Of a stretch of DNA of 64,000 bases, positions 56,340 through 64,000 are shown one piece after another; position 1 is the first letter of the stretch; the number at the start of each line of letters is the position of its first letter. Location of the stretch: positions 124,001 through 188,000 of the forward strand of contig NZ_KB899990.1 of the NCBI RefSeq assembly GCF_000378505.1, given 5' to 3'. Source of the stretch: Modicisalibacter luteus DSM 23508 (lineage in GTDB: Bacteria; Pseudomonadota; Gammaproteobacteria; Pseudomonadales; Halomonadaceae). The notes beneath the pieces are model-generated. The model did no database searches. It worked only from the letters and a program-made list of their open reading frames with translations, and was not told the DNA's origin. The translations under genes were made by a program, and so were the position numbers.

Positions 56340-56882
56340 ATGATGGCCAGAGCGCCTTGGATACCGACGGTAGCCGCCCTGACATTGACTTTAGGTCTGG
56401 CGGCTTGCGACGGAGGCGAGGAAGCCCAGCCTGAGCAGAGCCCCGGCGAGACCAATCCGCCTACAAGCGAGGCGTCAAATGGTGGGGAGCGCGAAGCGCG
56501 CAGTACCCCAGCTCAGACTGACACTGAGGAAGGCCAGCCTGGCACTGCGTCTGCCGATGGTGCGGCTCAGGGCGAAGGCTCGACGCAAGAGAATGACGAA
56601 GTGACGTCCTCCGCGTCTGCGGATGTTGGCCCCGGTCAGGCGGAGGAAGGTACCGGGCAGACAACCGATAATGGGAGCGTGCCCGATGAAGGTGAGCGCC
56701 TGGCCGATGAATCCTGGGAGAACACGGAAGACGATGTCAGCGAGGCGCTGAAAGAGACCGAGAGGCGCTTCAGAGAGGCAGAAAAGGAACTGGAAGAGCA
56801 GTTCAAGGCTGCTGAAGAGCAGGATGTGCAGCGTGGCCAGGAGATCCAGATCCAGCCCGAAGAAGCGCCTTCTTCACAATAG
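56340..56882 (+). CDS. Low-complexity lipoprotein
   Basis: 180 residues. Lipobox GLAAC with the cysteine near residue 24, then a Gln/Glu/Ser/Gly-rich acidic stretch (about 25-130) and an acidic coiled-coil-like C-terminus (ALKETERRFREAEKELEEQF). No family recognised. A GAGGAG site precedes the ATG. Probably envelope-attached, possibly a periplasmic spacer. Confidence 0.75.
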   Translation: MMARAPWIPTVAALTLTLGLAACDGGEEAQPEQSPGETNPPTSEASNGGEREARSTPAQTDTEEGQPGTASADGAAQGEGSTQENDEVTSSASADVGPGQAEEGTGQTTDNGSVPDEGERLADESWENTEDDVSEALKETERRFREAEKELEEQFKAAEEQDVQRGQEIQIQPEEAPSSQ

Positions 56883-56947
56883 CTGCCCAGTGCCTCGCTA
56901 CCTTGTAAGGCGCGGTTCCGCCGCGCTACCCAGCCAGGAAAATCAGT

Positions 56948-57781
56948 ATGCCTTCTATGCCCGCCCTATCGGGACTCTATCGCTATCCCATCAAATCCAC
57001 TGCCGGTCAGGCGCTCGACAGCATGACGGTCAAGGAGGAAGGGCTCGAGGGGGATCGCCGGTATATGCTCGCCAAGCCAGATGGCACATTCCTGACGGCG
57101 CGCACCCACCCTCGGTTGCAGCGAGTGGTAGCTACGCCGGTATCGGGCGGGCTTGATGTTAGCCATCCGGAGTTGGGCGAGACCCGCGTTCGTGAAGCGG
57201 AGTTCGAAGGAAGACCTTTCGCCACTCAGGTATGGGATGATCCTTTCGATGCCTTGACCACTACCGCTGCACTGGATGACTGGTTCAGTCGAGCAGCAGG
57301 GGAGGCGGTAAGGTTGCTATGGATAGGAAGACGCTCGCCGCGTTATCGGACAACGATCGAGCGTCGTGTGGGCTTTGCCGATGGTTACCCATTGATGCTG
57401 ATCTCTCAAGCCTCGCTGGACGACCTCAATCAGAGAATGGGAATCCCGCAGCGAATGGCGCAGTTTCGTCCCAATCTCGTGGTTGCCGGTACTCAGCCTT
57501 ATGCCGAGGACAGCTGGAAACGCATTCGCATCGGTGAGGTAGAGTTTCTCGTTGACGCGCCATGTTCGCGTTGCGCCATGGTCACTGTCGATCCGTCAAC
57601 CGGGCAGTTCCAGGCACGCGGTGAGCCGCTACGTACCTTGGCCAATTATCGGCGCGGCCCAGGAGGCAAGGTCTACTTCGGGCAGAACCTGATCGCCCTC
57701 AACGAAGGGTTAATCACTCTAGGCAACGAGGTAGACGTGTTGGAATTCGCTTCCTCCGCGATGACTTGTCCAGGCGCCTAG
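56948..57781 (+). CDS. MOSC-domain protein (YcbX-like, no 2Fe-2S domain)
   Basis: 277 residues. Beta-barrel N-terminus LYRYPIKSTAG then MOSC domain with FRPNLVV and the conserved Cys in DAPCSRCAMVTVDP. Relatives (YcbX) act on N-hydroxylated bases with a C-terminal 2Fe-2S domain; that domain is missing here. A molybdenum-cofactor sulfur-carrier function is likely. Confidence 0.88.
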   Translation: MPSMPALSGLYRYPIKSTAGQALDSMTVKEEGLEGDRRYMLAKPDGTFLTARTHPRLQRVVATPVSGGLDVSHPELGETRVREAEFEGRPFATQVWDDPFDALTTTAALDDWFSRAAGEAVRLLWIGRRSPRYRTTIERRVGFADGYPLMLISQASLDDLNQRMGIPQRMAQFRPNLVVAGTQPYAEDSWKRIRIGEVEFLVDAPCSRCAMVTVDPSTGQFQARGEPLRTLANYRRGPGGKVYFGQNLIALNEGLITLGNEVDVLEFASSAMTCPGA

Positions 57782-57918
57782 CCATGCGAGGCAGGCTTCA
57801 TCGAAATATCCTGTATTTTTACATAGCCTCATGCGCTCAGCATGGTTAGGCTCGTCTGTCGACACTAAAGTCTTGAAGACTATAGTGGTAGGCATGTCCG
57901 GATCGACCGAGTGTATGA

Positions 57919-58470
57919 ATGCTTTCGTTGCGCGGGTTATTGACTTCGTTATTGCTGCAGGTATTCATCGGCACAGCGTGGGCGGACGCCGAGCTTCCAC
58001 AGCCTCAAGGGCCTGTCCTTCTCAAGGTATCGGGAAGCATTTCACAGACCAATCATGGCGATGAGGCACATTTCGACTACGCCATGCTCATGGCAATGGG
58101 CATGCACGAGATCGTTACGCACACGCCTTGGACGGAAGGCCTGGTTCGCTTCGAAGGGCCTTCGGGGAGAAACCTGCTCGAGGCGGTTGATGCGCATGGC
58201 AGTCAGCTCATGGTGCAAGCACTCGATGGGTATGTCGCGGAGGTGCCGGTCAGTGATTTTTACCAGCATGACGTCATCCTGGCGCTTAAGAAAAACGGTG
58301 AACGGCTTCGTGTCCGCGACCGGGGGCCCATCATTGTCGTCTATCCCTTCGACCAGAAGCCCGAGCTGCTTACTGAGCAGATCCGCTTTCGTTCCGTCTG
58401 GCAGGTAGCCTCCATTCATGTTTGGGGGATGGTGGTGTCCGTGCCGACAAAGAATGAAAAGCAGCATTGA
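57919..58470 (+). CDS. Periplasmic molybdopterin-fold (SUOX-like) protein, cysteine-free, copy 1
   Basis: 183 residues. Signal peptide (about 1-24, ending TAWA), then a single SUOX/Oxidored_molyb-type domain: FEGPSGRNLLEAV, VQALDGYVAEVPVSDF, DVILALKKNGERLRV, RGPIIVVYPFD and RSVWQVASIHV. There is no cysteine in the mature protein, so the Mo-coordinating residue of true molybdoenzymes is absent. Nearly the same length and motifs as the next gene. Followed by a hybrid kinase. A ligand-binding or sensing role is inferred. The ATG at 57919 gives the signal peptide. Confidence 0.8.
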   Translation: MLSLRGLLTSLLLQVFIGTAWADAELPQPQGPVLLKVSGSISQTNHGDEAHFDYAMLMAMGMHEIVTHTPWTEGLVRFEGPSGRNLLEAVDAHGSQLMVQALDGYVAEVPVSDFYQHDVILALKKNGERLRVRDRGPIIVVYPFDQKPELLTEQIRFRSVWQVASIHVWGMVVSVPTKNEKQH

Positions 58471-58638
58471 TTGAACGTTTTTATATCGTAGAAGCTGATT
58501 CACTGAACTTTTATATAAGCTGGGGTACCCTTGCGCCTGCCGGCAGAGGGCAGACTGCACAGGGAAGACCAAGATGAGTTCAAGGAGCCGGCAAGTATTG
58601 CGCTTGTCCGCCTGGCCCATCACCTAGAGACGCTCGAC

Positions 58639-59145
58639 ATGCTCACTTCCCGTATAGCGCTGTTAGTTCTGGCCTGGGTTCTGCCGTTACGTTTATTGTG
58701 GGCCGACACCTTGCCCATGCCCGAAGGGCAGGCCGTTCTCAAGGTGACCGGGAAAATTACCCAGACCAATGTTGGCGATGAAGCGCACTTCGATTACGCC
58801 ATGCTCGAGGCGCTGGGTATGCACGTAATCGAGACTCACACTCCCTGGACGGAAGGCATGTCACGTTTTGCCGGCCCGTTGGGGCGGGATTTGCTTGACG
58901 CCGTTGGAGCACAGGGTGACCTTCTCAAGGTCAAGGCGCTCAACGAATTCGTGGCCGATGTGCCAATCGCGGACCTTCGGAGCCATGATGTCATCCTGGC
59001 GGTCGAAAGGGATGGGGAACGTATGCCTGTTCGCGATTTCGGCCCGATATTCGTACTGTACCCTTTTGACGAGAACCCCGATCTGCTCAATGAAACGTAC
59101 CGGTTCCGTTCTGTCTGGCAGGTGAGCAGCATCCGCGTGGAATAG
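58639..59145 (+). CDS. Periplasmic molybdopterin-fold (SUOX-like) protein, cysteine-free, copy 2
   Basis: 168 residues. Tandem paralogue of the preceding gene: HFDYAMLEALGMHVIETHTP parallels copy 1, and FAGPLGRDLLDAV, DVILAVERDGERMPV, FGPIFVLYPFD and RSVWQVSSIRV repeat the same pattern. Signal peptide ends LLWA. No cysteine in the whole protein. It lies 33 bp before the hybrid kinase and so is the closest partner candidate. Confidence 0.8.
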   Translation: MLTSRIALLVLAWVLPLRLLWADTLPMPEGQAVLKVTGKITQTNVGDEAHFDYAMLEALGMHVIETHTPWTEGMSRFAGPLGRDLLDAVGAQGDLLKVKALNEFVADVPIADLRSHDVILAVERDGERMPVRDFGPIFVLYPFDENPDLLNETYRFRSVWQVSSIRVE

Positions 59146-59178
59146 CGGGCCAGCAAGCAGCCTTGATAGAGACCTGAT

Positions 59179-61362
59179 GTGCATTATCCGCTCCGCTTGA
59201 AATTAGGTGCCATTGCCGCCGTGCTCTTTTTCACGGCGGCAATCGGTGTCGTCAGTCTGATTGCCTGGCGCCAGAACAGTCTTACCCAGAGTGTCGGTGG
59301 CGATGCTGCCTGGGCGGCTTACAAGCTGGACCGTGAAGCCGTCGAGCTGCGTAGCCGGTTGCTGCAAAGCGAACCAGGTTCGGAGGATGACCTGGCCGAT
59401 ATCCAGCTGGGGTTCGAGCTGCTATACAGTCGCACCAACCTGCTGCGGACGGGGCAGGTCGCAGAACTGTTCCGCACCATCGATAGTGTCAACGAGGTAC
59501 TGCCGCGCATCTTCGGTCAGGTCGAGTCTATCGACAGGACAATTACTAGCGTGGGCGCCTTGGACCCGGCGGACATTGACCTTCTTCAGTCCAGCCTGGC
59601 CACGCTTGGTGACAGCTCCCAGCGCCTGGTCATTGCCATCAACGAGTATCTGGCCGAATCCAAGACTCATGAGCGGAAAACCCTGCTCAAGCTTTATGGG
59701 TTATTGCTGGCGCTGATCATCTTCAAGAGCCTCACGGCACTGGTCATCATCCGTTTCCTGTTTCAGGAGGCACGCGACAACGAGGCCTCGCGGCAAGCCA
59801 TGGAAACGTTGAGCCGCGAACTGGAGATCACTGCCCGCAAGGCCGAATCGGCCAGCCGGGCCAAGTCGGATTTTCTGGCCACGGTCAGCCACGAGGTACG
59901 CACCCCATTGAATGGCGTGATCGGCATGAGTGCACTGCTCCTGGATCGCCAAGGCGACCCGCAGTCACGGCGTTATGCGCGTACCATTCATGAAAGCGCG
60001 GAAATTCTGCTCAGTCTGATAAACGATATTCTGGATTTCTCGAAGATCGAGGCCGGACGCCTGGAACTCGAGCATACGGTCTTTCATCTGCGCGATACCA
60101 CCGATGGTGTGCTGGCGCTGTTCGCGCCACGTCTCGAAGGCGGAATGCTGCGTCTGGCTCATGATATAGATCCACAATTGCCGCCCTGCCTGATCGGGGA
60201 TTCAAGCCGGATACGTCAGGTGCTGCTCAACCTGCTGTCGAATGCCTTCAAGTTCACGATGGAAGGCCAGGTGGAACTCAACGTCTGGCGGGCGTCGAGC
60301 GGTGGCGTACATTTCGAAGTCAGCGATACCGGATGCGGTATCCCGCTTGAGCAGCGCGAAGGGTTATTCGAGCCGTTTCGCCAAGGCGATGCCTCGACCG
60401 CGCGACGTTTTGGTGGCTCGGGGCTGGGGCTGGCCATTTGCAAACGCCTGGTCGAAGCGATGGGGGGCAAGATCGGCTTCGATAGCCGCGAAGGCGAGGG
60501 CAGCCGGTTCTGGTTCGAGTTGCCACTCAAAGAGGCCCCGCCTGAGTCCGTGCCGCAACAATCGAGGGCTTTTTTTACGCTGGATAGCCAAGGCGGCATG
60601 CAAAAGTGCGAGCGTTTGTTGGTTGCCGAAGACAACCCGGTCAACCAGCAGGTGGCCGTTGCCATGCTGGAACGCTTCGGTCATCGGGTCGATCTCGCTG
60701 CCAATGGCGCCGAGGCAGTCGACATGGCTCGGAAGCAGGATTACGCCATAATTTTCATGGATATGCAGATGCCGGGAATGGATGGCTTCGAGGCAACGCG
60801 CCAGATCCGCGCGACCGATGAGCGTCTGGCACAAGTCCCTATCATCGCCATGACTGCCAGTGCCCTTGGTGGCGAGCAGGCCAAGGCGCAGGCTGCCGGC
60901 ATGAATGACTATCTGACCAAGCCGATCATGCCCGATAGTTTGGGGATGGTATTGGCCCGCCACCTGGGCCAGCCAGTGCCGGACGATGCTCCGCCGCGTC
61001 GAGCGAACGATACCGGCACGATCGATTATGCGCTGCTGCGCGAGCTCGAGTATTCCCTGGGCCTGGCCATGTTGCGTGACTTACTGACCCTATACCGCGA
61101 CCAGACGCCCGGACGCTTTGCCGCCCTTGATACAGCCTTGGCCAAGGATGATGACAAGGAGCTGGTGCACCAAGCTCATCTTATCAAGGGGGAGTCGAGT
61201 GGCCTTGGGCTCAAGGCGGTGGCTGACTTGGCCGAAGAGCTCGAGTTGCGTGGCCAACGATTGTCGCGAACCGAGCGAGAGCGGCATGTGGCGACCCTCA
61301 AGGACTATATCGAGCGCAGTCTGACGGAACTGGAAGCCGGTACCTCGGTGTTGCCCCAATGA
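59179..61362 (+). CDS. Membrane hybrid histidine kinase with receiver and Hpt domains
   Basis: 727 residues, GTG start. Membrane helix 1 (about 8-30), periplasmic helical sensor region (about 31-172), helix 2 (about 173-195), then HisKA with His238 in SHEVRTP, HATPase (about 340-455; GGSGLGLAICK), one receiver domain (phospho-Asp528 in FMDMQMPG) and an Hpt domain with His667 in HLIKGESSG. This is a full phosphorelay in one protein, like ArcB/TorS. The two SUOX-fold proteins precede it, and no response regulator is adjacent, so the output is encoded elsewhere. Convergent with the PhoD-like gene at zero spacing. Confidence 0.92.
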   Translation: MHYPLRLKLGAIAAVLFFTAAIGVVSLIAWRQNSLTQSVGGDAAWAAYKLDREAVELRSRLLQSEPGSEDDLADIQLGFELLYSRTNLLRTGQVAELFRTIDSVNEVLPRIFGQVESIDRTITSVGALDPADIDLLQSSLATLGDSSQRLVIAINEYLAESKTHERKTLLKLYGLLLALIIFKSLTALVIIRFLFQEARDNEASRQAMETLSRELEITARKAESASRAKSDFLATVSHEVRTPLNGVIGMSALLLDRQGDPQSRRYARTIHESAEILLSLINDILDFSKIEAGRLELEHTVFHLRDTTDGVLALFAPRLEGGMLRLAHDIDPQLPPCLIGDSSRIRQVLLNLLSNAFKFTMEGQVELNVWRASSGGVHFEVSDTGCGIPLEQREGLFEPFRQGDASTARRFGGSGLGLAICKRLVEAMGGKIGFDSREGEGSRFWFELPLKEAPPESVPQQSRAFFTLDSQGGMQKCERLLVAEDNPVNQQVAVAMLERFGHRVDLAANGAEAVDMARKQDYAIIFMDMQMPGMDGFEATRQIRATDERLAQVPIIAMTASALGGEQAKAQAAGMNDYLTKPIMPDSLGMVLARHLGQPVPDDAPPRRANDTGTIDYALLRELEYSLGLAMLRDLLTLYRDQTPGRFAALDTALAKDDDKELVHQAHLIKGESSGLGLKAVADLAEELELRGQRLSRTERERHVATLKDYIERSLTELEAGTSVLPQ

Positions 61363-63369
61363 CTATCCTCGGGGCGTGTCAGAACCGACTTTGATTTTCT
61401 TCGATGTACTCATCATGAGCCGAGAGTCAGGATCGGGAAGAAAGCGTATTGTCTGCCCGTCGGTATCCAGCTGCTGGATATCTATGGGGCATCCCGTACG
61501 ATCAAACGTGACATGACCAATGCCGGCTCCGTTCCATAAGCGTTCGCCCGCCTTGGCGTGATCCGGCACTCTGGGTTGAACATGCATGCGCCGCCGCTTG
61601 GTGAACCAGTTCAAGGGGGACCAAGGCGCGTAAAGCCAGCGGTTGAGCCTGTCGAACCAGTCCAGCAGCGTGTCGGGAAATTCGTTTTTCACACCGCTAC
61701 TGGTGATCTGCCAGATGTTCGGACCATGTTCACGATGGCGTATGCGTATATCGTAGACGAACGAATAATGCACGTCCCCCGAGAGGATGACATAACTCTG
61801 TGGTGTCCGCGTGTGCCGAAAGATGTTCAGCATGACGCTAGCGGCGCCGCGATGCGCCATCCAGTTCTCGGCATCCACCAGCAGCGGCTTGCCCGCCCAA
61901 CTGAAGATACGCTGGACACCTTCGATCAGTTTGACCCCGAACATTGGCGCAGGTGAGACGATGATCACCGAGCGCTCGCCGAGCAGGTCCTGTTGCAGCT
62001 CGCTGAGCGCCTCCCAGTCCATGAGACCTGAGGGACGATGTCGGTGGCGTTCGCTGCGCCAGCGCCGGGTGCGGGTATCCAGTACGATTAGCCGAGGCGA
62101 GGTGGGCAGAACGTATCCCCAGCCCTCGAAACGCAGCAATTCTCCGATGACCTGATCCTGACGCAGGGTTGGCAGGTAGCCGTCGATTCGTTCATCCAGC
62201 AACTGACGCAACCGAGATAGGGGCGCAGCCAGCGTGTCGGGAGCGTTACCCCAGCCCTGAAACAGCAGATAGGCGAGTAAGGCATTGCCGATAATGCGAC
62301 GCGAGAACGGATGGCCGTAGGCGCTTTCCTCCCAGGCGGCAGTCAAGTTCCAATCGTCGGTGACGTCATGGTCGTCGAATATCATCAACGTCGGAACCTG
62401 GGCCAGCAGGCGGGCCGCGGCGGGCAGCTCGGCCACGAAGTCATCGATAATGTCGCGCTCGGCGGCGAAGCGTACGGCACATGTCTCGTCCAGCGGCGGG
62501 GCCTGGCAATTGATCAGCCGCCACGGCTGCGGCGACCAGACCAGCAGGTACATGGCAACGACTTCGGCAAAGGTGATCAGGTGATTGGCGGCATTGGCCG
62601 ATGTGAAGATGGGTTTCTCGACCCCGCCAAAAAAACGCTCTCGCAGCGCTTCGTTGGACTCGAATGCCGGAAGCAACTGCTCACGCCGATAATAGGTCGA
62701 CTCGGCAGCGTAGAGTGCCTCGCTGTCCTCCACTACGGCGCCTTCCAGGCGTTCTCCAACCAGACCGAGGCGCCGGATCAACTCGTGAATGGCTGACAGC
62801 ATGGGGCCGGCAACGTCGTCGGCGTAGATTTGATCTCCGGTCAATAGCAGCAGAGCGGGGCGTTCGGCGGCGTCGAGGCGCCGCTCTTCCAGCCAGGCAT
62901 CGGCGCGTGCCAGGCCATCCTTTGAAACATGATGCGGTTTGCGACAGGAGCCATGCAGCAGGCTATCTAGTCTCGACTTGATCACAAAAGAAGGGTGTGT
63001 CTCGCCGGGATACAGAAGGTGCGGGGCCCAGGAAGCGATGCCCGTCTCTCTGCCTTGCTCACTGCGAATGAACAGGTCGTAACCGATCAGGACATCGCTT
63101 GCTAAAGGGGAGGTCAGCTCAATGTCGATGAGATAGACGTAGGCATGAGCACCCAGAGGAACGCACTCGCAGTGAGCATCGAGGGCGAAATGACGGGCAG
63201 ACTCGCTATCGGGATACAGCGCCATGCTCAACGACAGCTGACGGCTGGTGGCCAGCCAAAGCGCCATGCGGCCGGGTTCGATACGGCGCAATATGGGGCC
63301 GGCAAGTACGTCTGGCAGAGTATTAAGTGTCGCCATATTGTTGCCGGCGCTGAGCGGGGCGGTTTGCAT
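61363..63369 (-). CDS. PhoD-like alkaline phosphatase family protein
   Basis: 668 residues. Metal-site motifs GDQIYADDVAG, FDDHDVTDDWNL and LSGDVHYSF identify the PhoD-like phosphatase/phosphodiesterase fold. No signal peptide is evident, which differs from exported PhoD. Start chosen as the ATG at 63369; the in-frame ATG at 63336 is an alternative. Substrate unknown. Confidence 0.83.
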   Translation of the reverse strand: MQTAPLSAGNNMATLNTLPDVLAGPILRRIEPGRMALWLATSRQLSLSMALYPDSESARHFALDAHCECVPLGAHAYVYLIDIELTSPLASDVLIGYDLFIRSEQGRETGIASWAPHLLYPGETHPSFVIKSRLDSLLHGSCRKPHHVSKDGLARADAWLEERRLDAAERPALLLLTGDQIYADDVAGPMLSAIHELIRRLGLVGERLEGAVVEDSEALYAAESTYYRREQLLPAFESNEALRERFFGGVEKPIFTSANAANHLITFAEVVAMYLLVWSPQPWRLINCQAPPLDETCAVRFAAERDIIDDFVAELPAAARLLAQVPTLMIFDDHDVTDDWNLTAAWEESAYGHPFSRRIIGNALLAYLLFQGWGNAPDTLAAPLSRLRQLLDERIDGYLPTLRQDQVIGELLRFEGWGYVLPTSPRLIVLDTRTRRWRSERHRHRPSGLMDWEALSELQQDLLGERSVIIVSPAPMFGVKLIEGVQRIFSWAGKPLLVDAENWMAHRGAASVMLNIFRHTRTPQSYVILSGDVHYSFVYDIRIRHREHGPNIWQITSSGVKNEFPDTLLDWFDRLNRWLYAPWSPLNWFTKRRRMHVQPRVPDHAKAGERLWNGAGIGHVTFDRTGCPIDIQQLDTDGQTIRFLPDPDSRLMMSTSKKIKVGSDTPRG

Positions 63370-63419
63370 AGGGTACGCAGCATAACCCGCCCCGCGAGAG
63401 TTGACCAAGAATCTGGCGG

Positions 63420-64000
63420 CTATGCGTCTGTATCGCGGGTACGCAGCGTGGGATCGCTCAGGCAGCTACTGACCTCGTCATCACTGGTCTGGCCAAATTC
63501 CACGTACCACTGACCGACGGCACGAAAGGGCTCCGGCGTCGCGACACACACGATCTCGTCGACATCGTTGGCTAAGCCTTCCAACGTCTCGCTGGGAGCA
63601 ACAGGAACAGCCAGGGTGCAATGCTTGGCGCCCAATTGGTTAACGGCCTGAATGGCGGCGCGCATACTCGCCCCCGTGGCAATGCCGTCATCGACCAGAA
63701 TGACTTCCTTGCCCTGCAAGTCTGGATAAGGGCGCTCGCCACGGTAGGCCAACTCGCGACGTGCCAGCTCACGATTCTCCTTGTCGATAACGGCCTGCAG
63801 GCTGTCTTCGTCAAGGCGCAGGCGCTGCAGCAGCGACTCATCCAGCACCGTGACACCGCCACTGGCAATGGCGCCCATCGCAAACTCTTCATGGCCTGGC
63901 ATGCCCAGCTTGCGCACCACCATGACGTCAAGCGGGGCGTCCAAGGCGCGGGCAACTTCCGCCGCCACCGGAACACCGCCTCGGGGTAGGGCCAGCACCA
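63420..64000 (-). CDS. Phosphoribosyltransferase-domain protein (partial, N-terminus off window)
   Basis: At least 193 residues, N-terminus beyond the right edge. ALPRGGVPVAAEVA, then VILVDDGIATGASMRAAI, the PRPP loop, and a C-terminal EPFRAVGQWYVEFGQTSDDE (20 residues). The family is a stand-alone phosphoribosyltransferase often linked to phosphatase or hydrolase genes; substrate unknown. Ends 50 bp from the PhoD-like start. Confidence 0.85.
   Translation of the reverse strand, partial: VLALPRGGVPVAAEVARALDAPLDVMVVRKLGMPGHEEFAMGAIASGGVTVLDESLLQRLRLDEDSLQAVIDKENRELARRELAYRGERPYPDLQGKEVILVDDGIATGASMRAAIQAVNQLGAKHCTLAVPVAPSETLEGLANDVDEIVCVATPEPFRAVGQWYVEFGQTSDDEVSSCLSDPTLRTRDTDA

Noticed and set aside
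1-64000. CRISPR arrays, transposases, phage genes or att sites
   Set aside because: No repeated spacer pattern, transposase motif, integrase or long inverted terminal repeats were seen.

Overview
The window looks like chromosome of a moderately halophilic gammaproteobacterium, most likely Halomonadaceae (Halomonas or a close relative). Grounds are high-GC coding sequence, many acidic small proteins, a glycine-betaine-type binding protein, and a set of gammaproteobacterial families (YajQ, YqcC, YeaC, RimB/RimK, DUF3549, DUF1853). The assignment is inference; no rRNA is present. I see no insertion sequence, prophage, CRISPR array or rRNA operon. One tRNA gene is present.

Layout. 1-6252 (minus strand) is an exopolysaccharide operon: ugd (UDP-glucose 6-dehydrogenase), an Alg8-like polymerase, an Alg44-like PilZ/HlyD c-di-GMP receptor and a secreted PL14-like lyase that runs off the left edge. 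The order mimics algD-alg8-alg44 of alginate clusters, but the precursor enzyme makes UDP-glucuronate, not GDP-mannuronate. A PL38-like lyase with a damaged 5' end lies at 13.7 kb. Together these suggest a c-di-GMP-controlled glucuronan (cellouronate-like) polymer. 6690-12707 is a SUF iron-sulfur operon (Rrf2 regulator, sufB, C, D, S, T) with a Fur-like box and a perfect palindrome upstream. 12.8-20.2 kb carries SanA-like, RimK/RimB, YqcC, gamma-glutamylcyclotransferase and OmpW genes. 20.2-26.1 kb is a proline module (putP, putA, AraC-type regulator). 26.1-31.2 kb holds an orphan TctC-like binding protein, several small proteins, tRNA-Gly(CCC), a CBS protein and a YqaE/Pmp3 peptide. 31.2-38.8 kb holds an EamA transporter, nadK, a metallophosphatase, a rhomboid protease, YeaC/DUF2797 and an OpuAC protein. 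38.8-50 kb holds a RimK-like/GNAT pair, yajQ, ybaN, pepN, an IalB protein, nfo, a DUF1127 protein, a YgeA-type racemase and a YjfB protein. 50-56 kb holds an Lrp-type regulator divergent from leuA (with a structured leader), a formate/nitrite-type channel, MgtC, a YegS kinase and a yeast-type cytosine deaminase. 56.3-64 kb holds a lipoprotein, a MOSC protein, two tandem cysteine-free molybdopterin-fold periplasmic proteins in front of a hybrid histidine kinase, a PhoD-like phosphatase and a partial phosphoribosyltransferase.

Two assemblies deserve most attention: the Ugd/Alg8/Alg44/PL14 operon with its unusual C-terminally extended polymerase, and the duplicated SUOX-fold protein plus hybrid kinase module, which looks like a signalling system with an unknown ligand.
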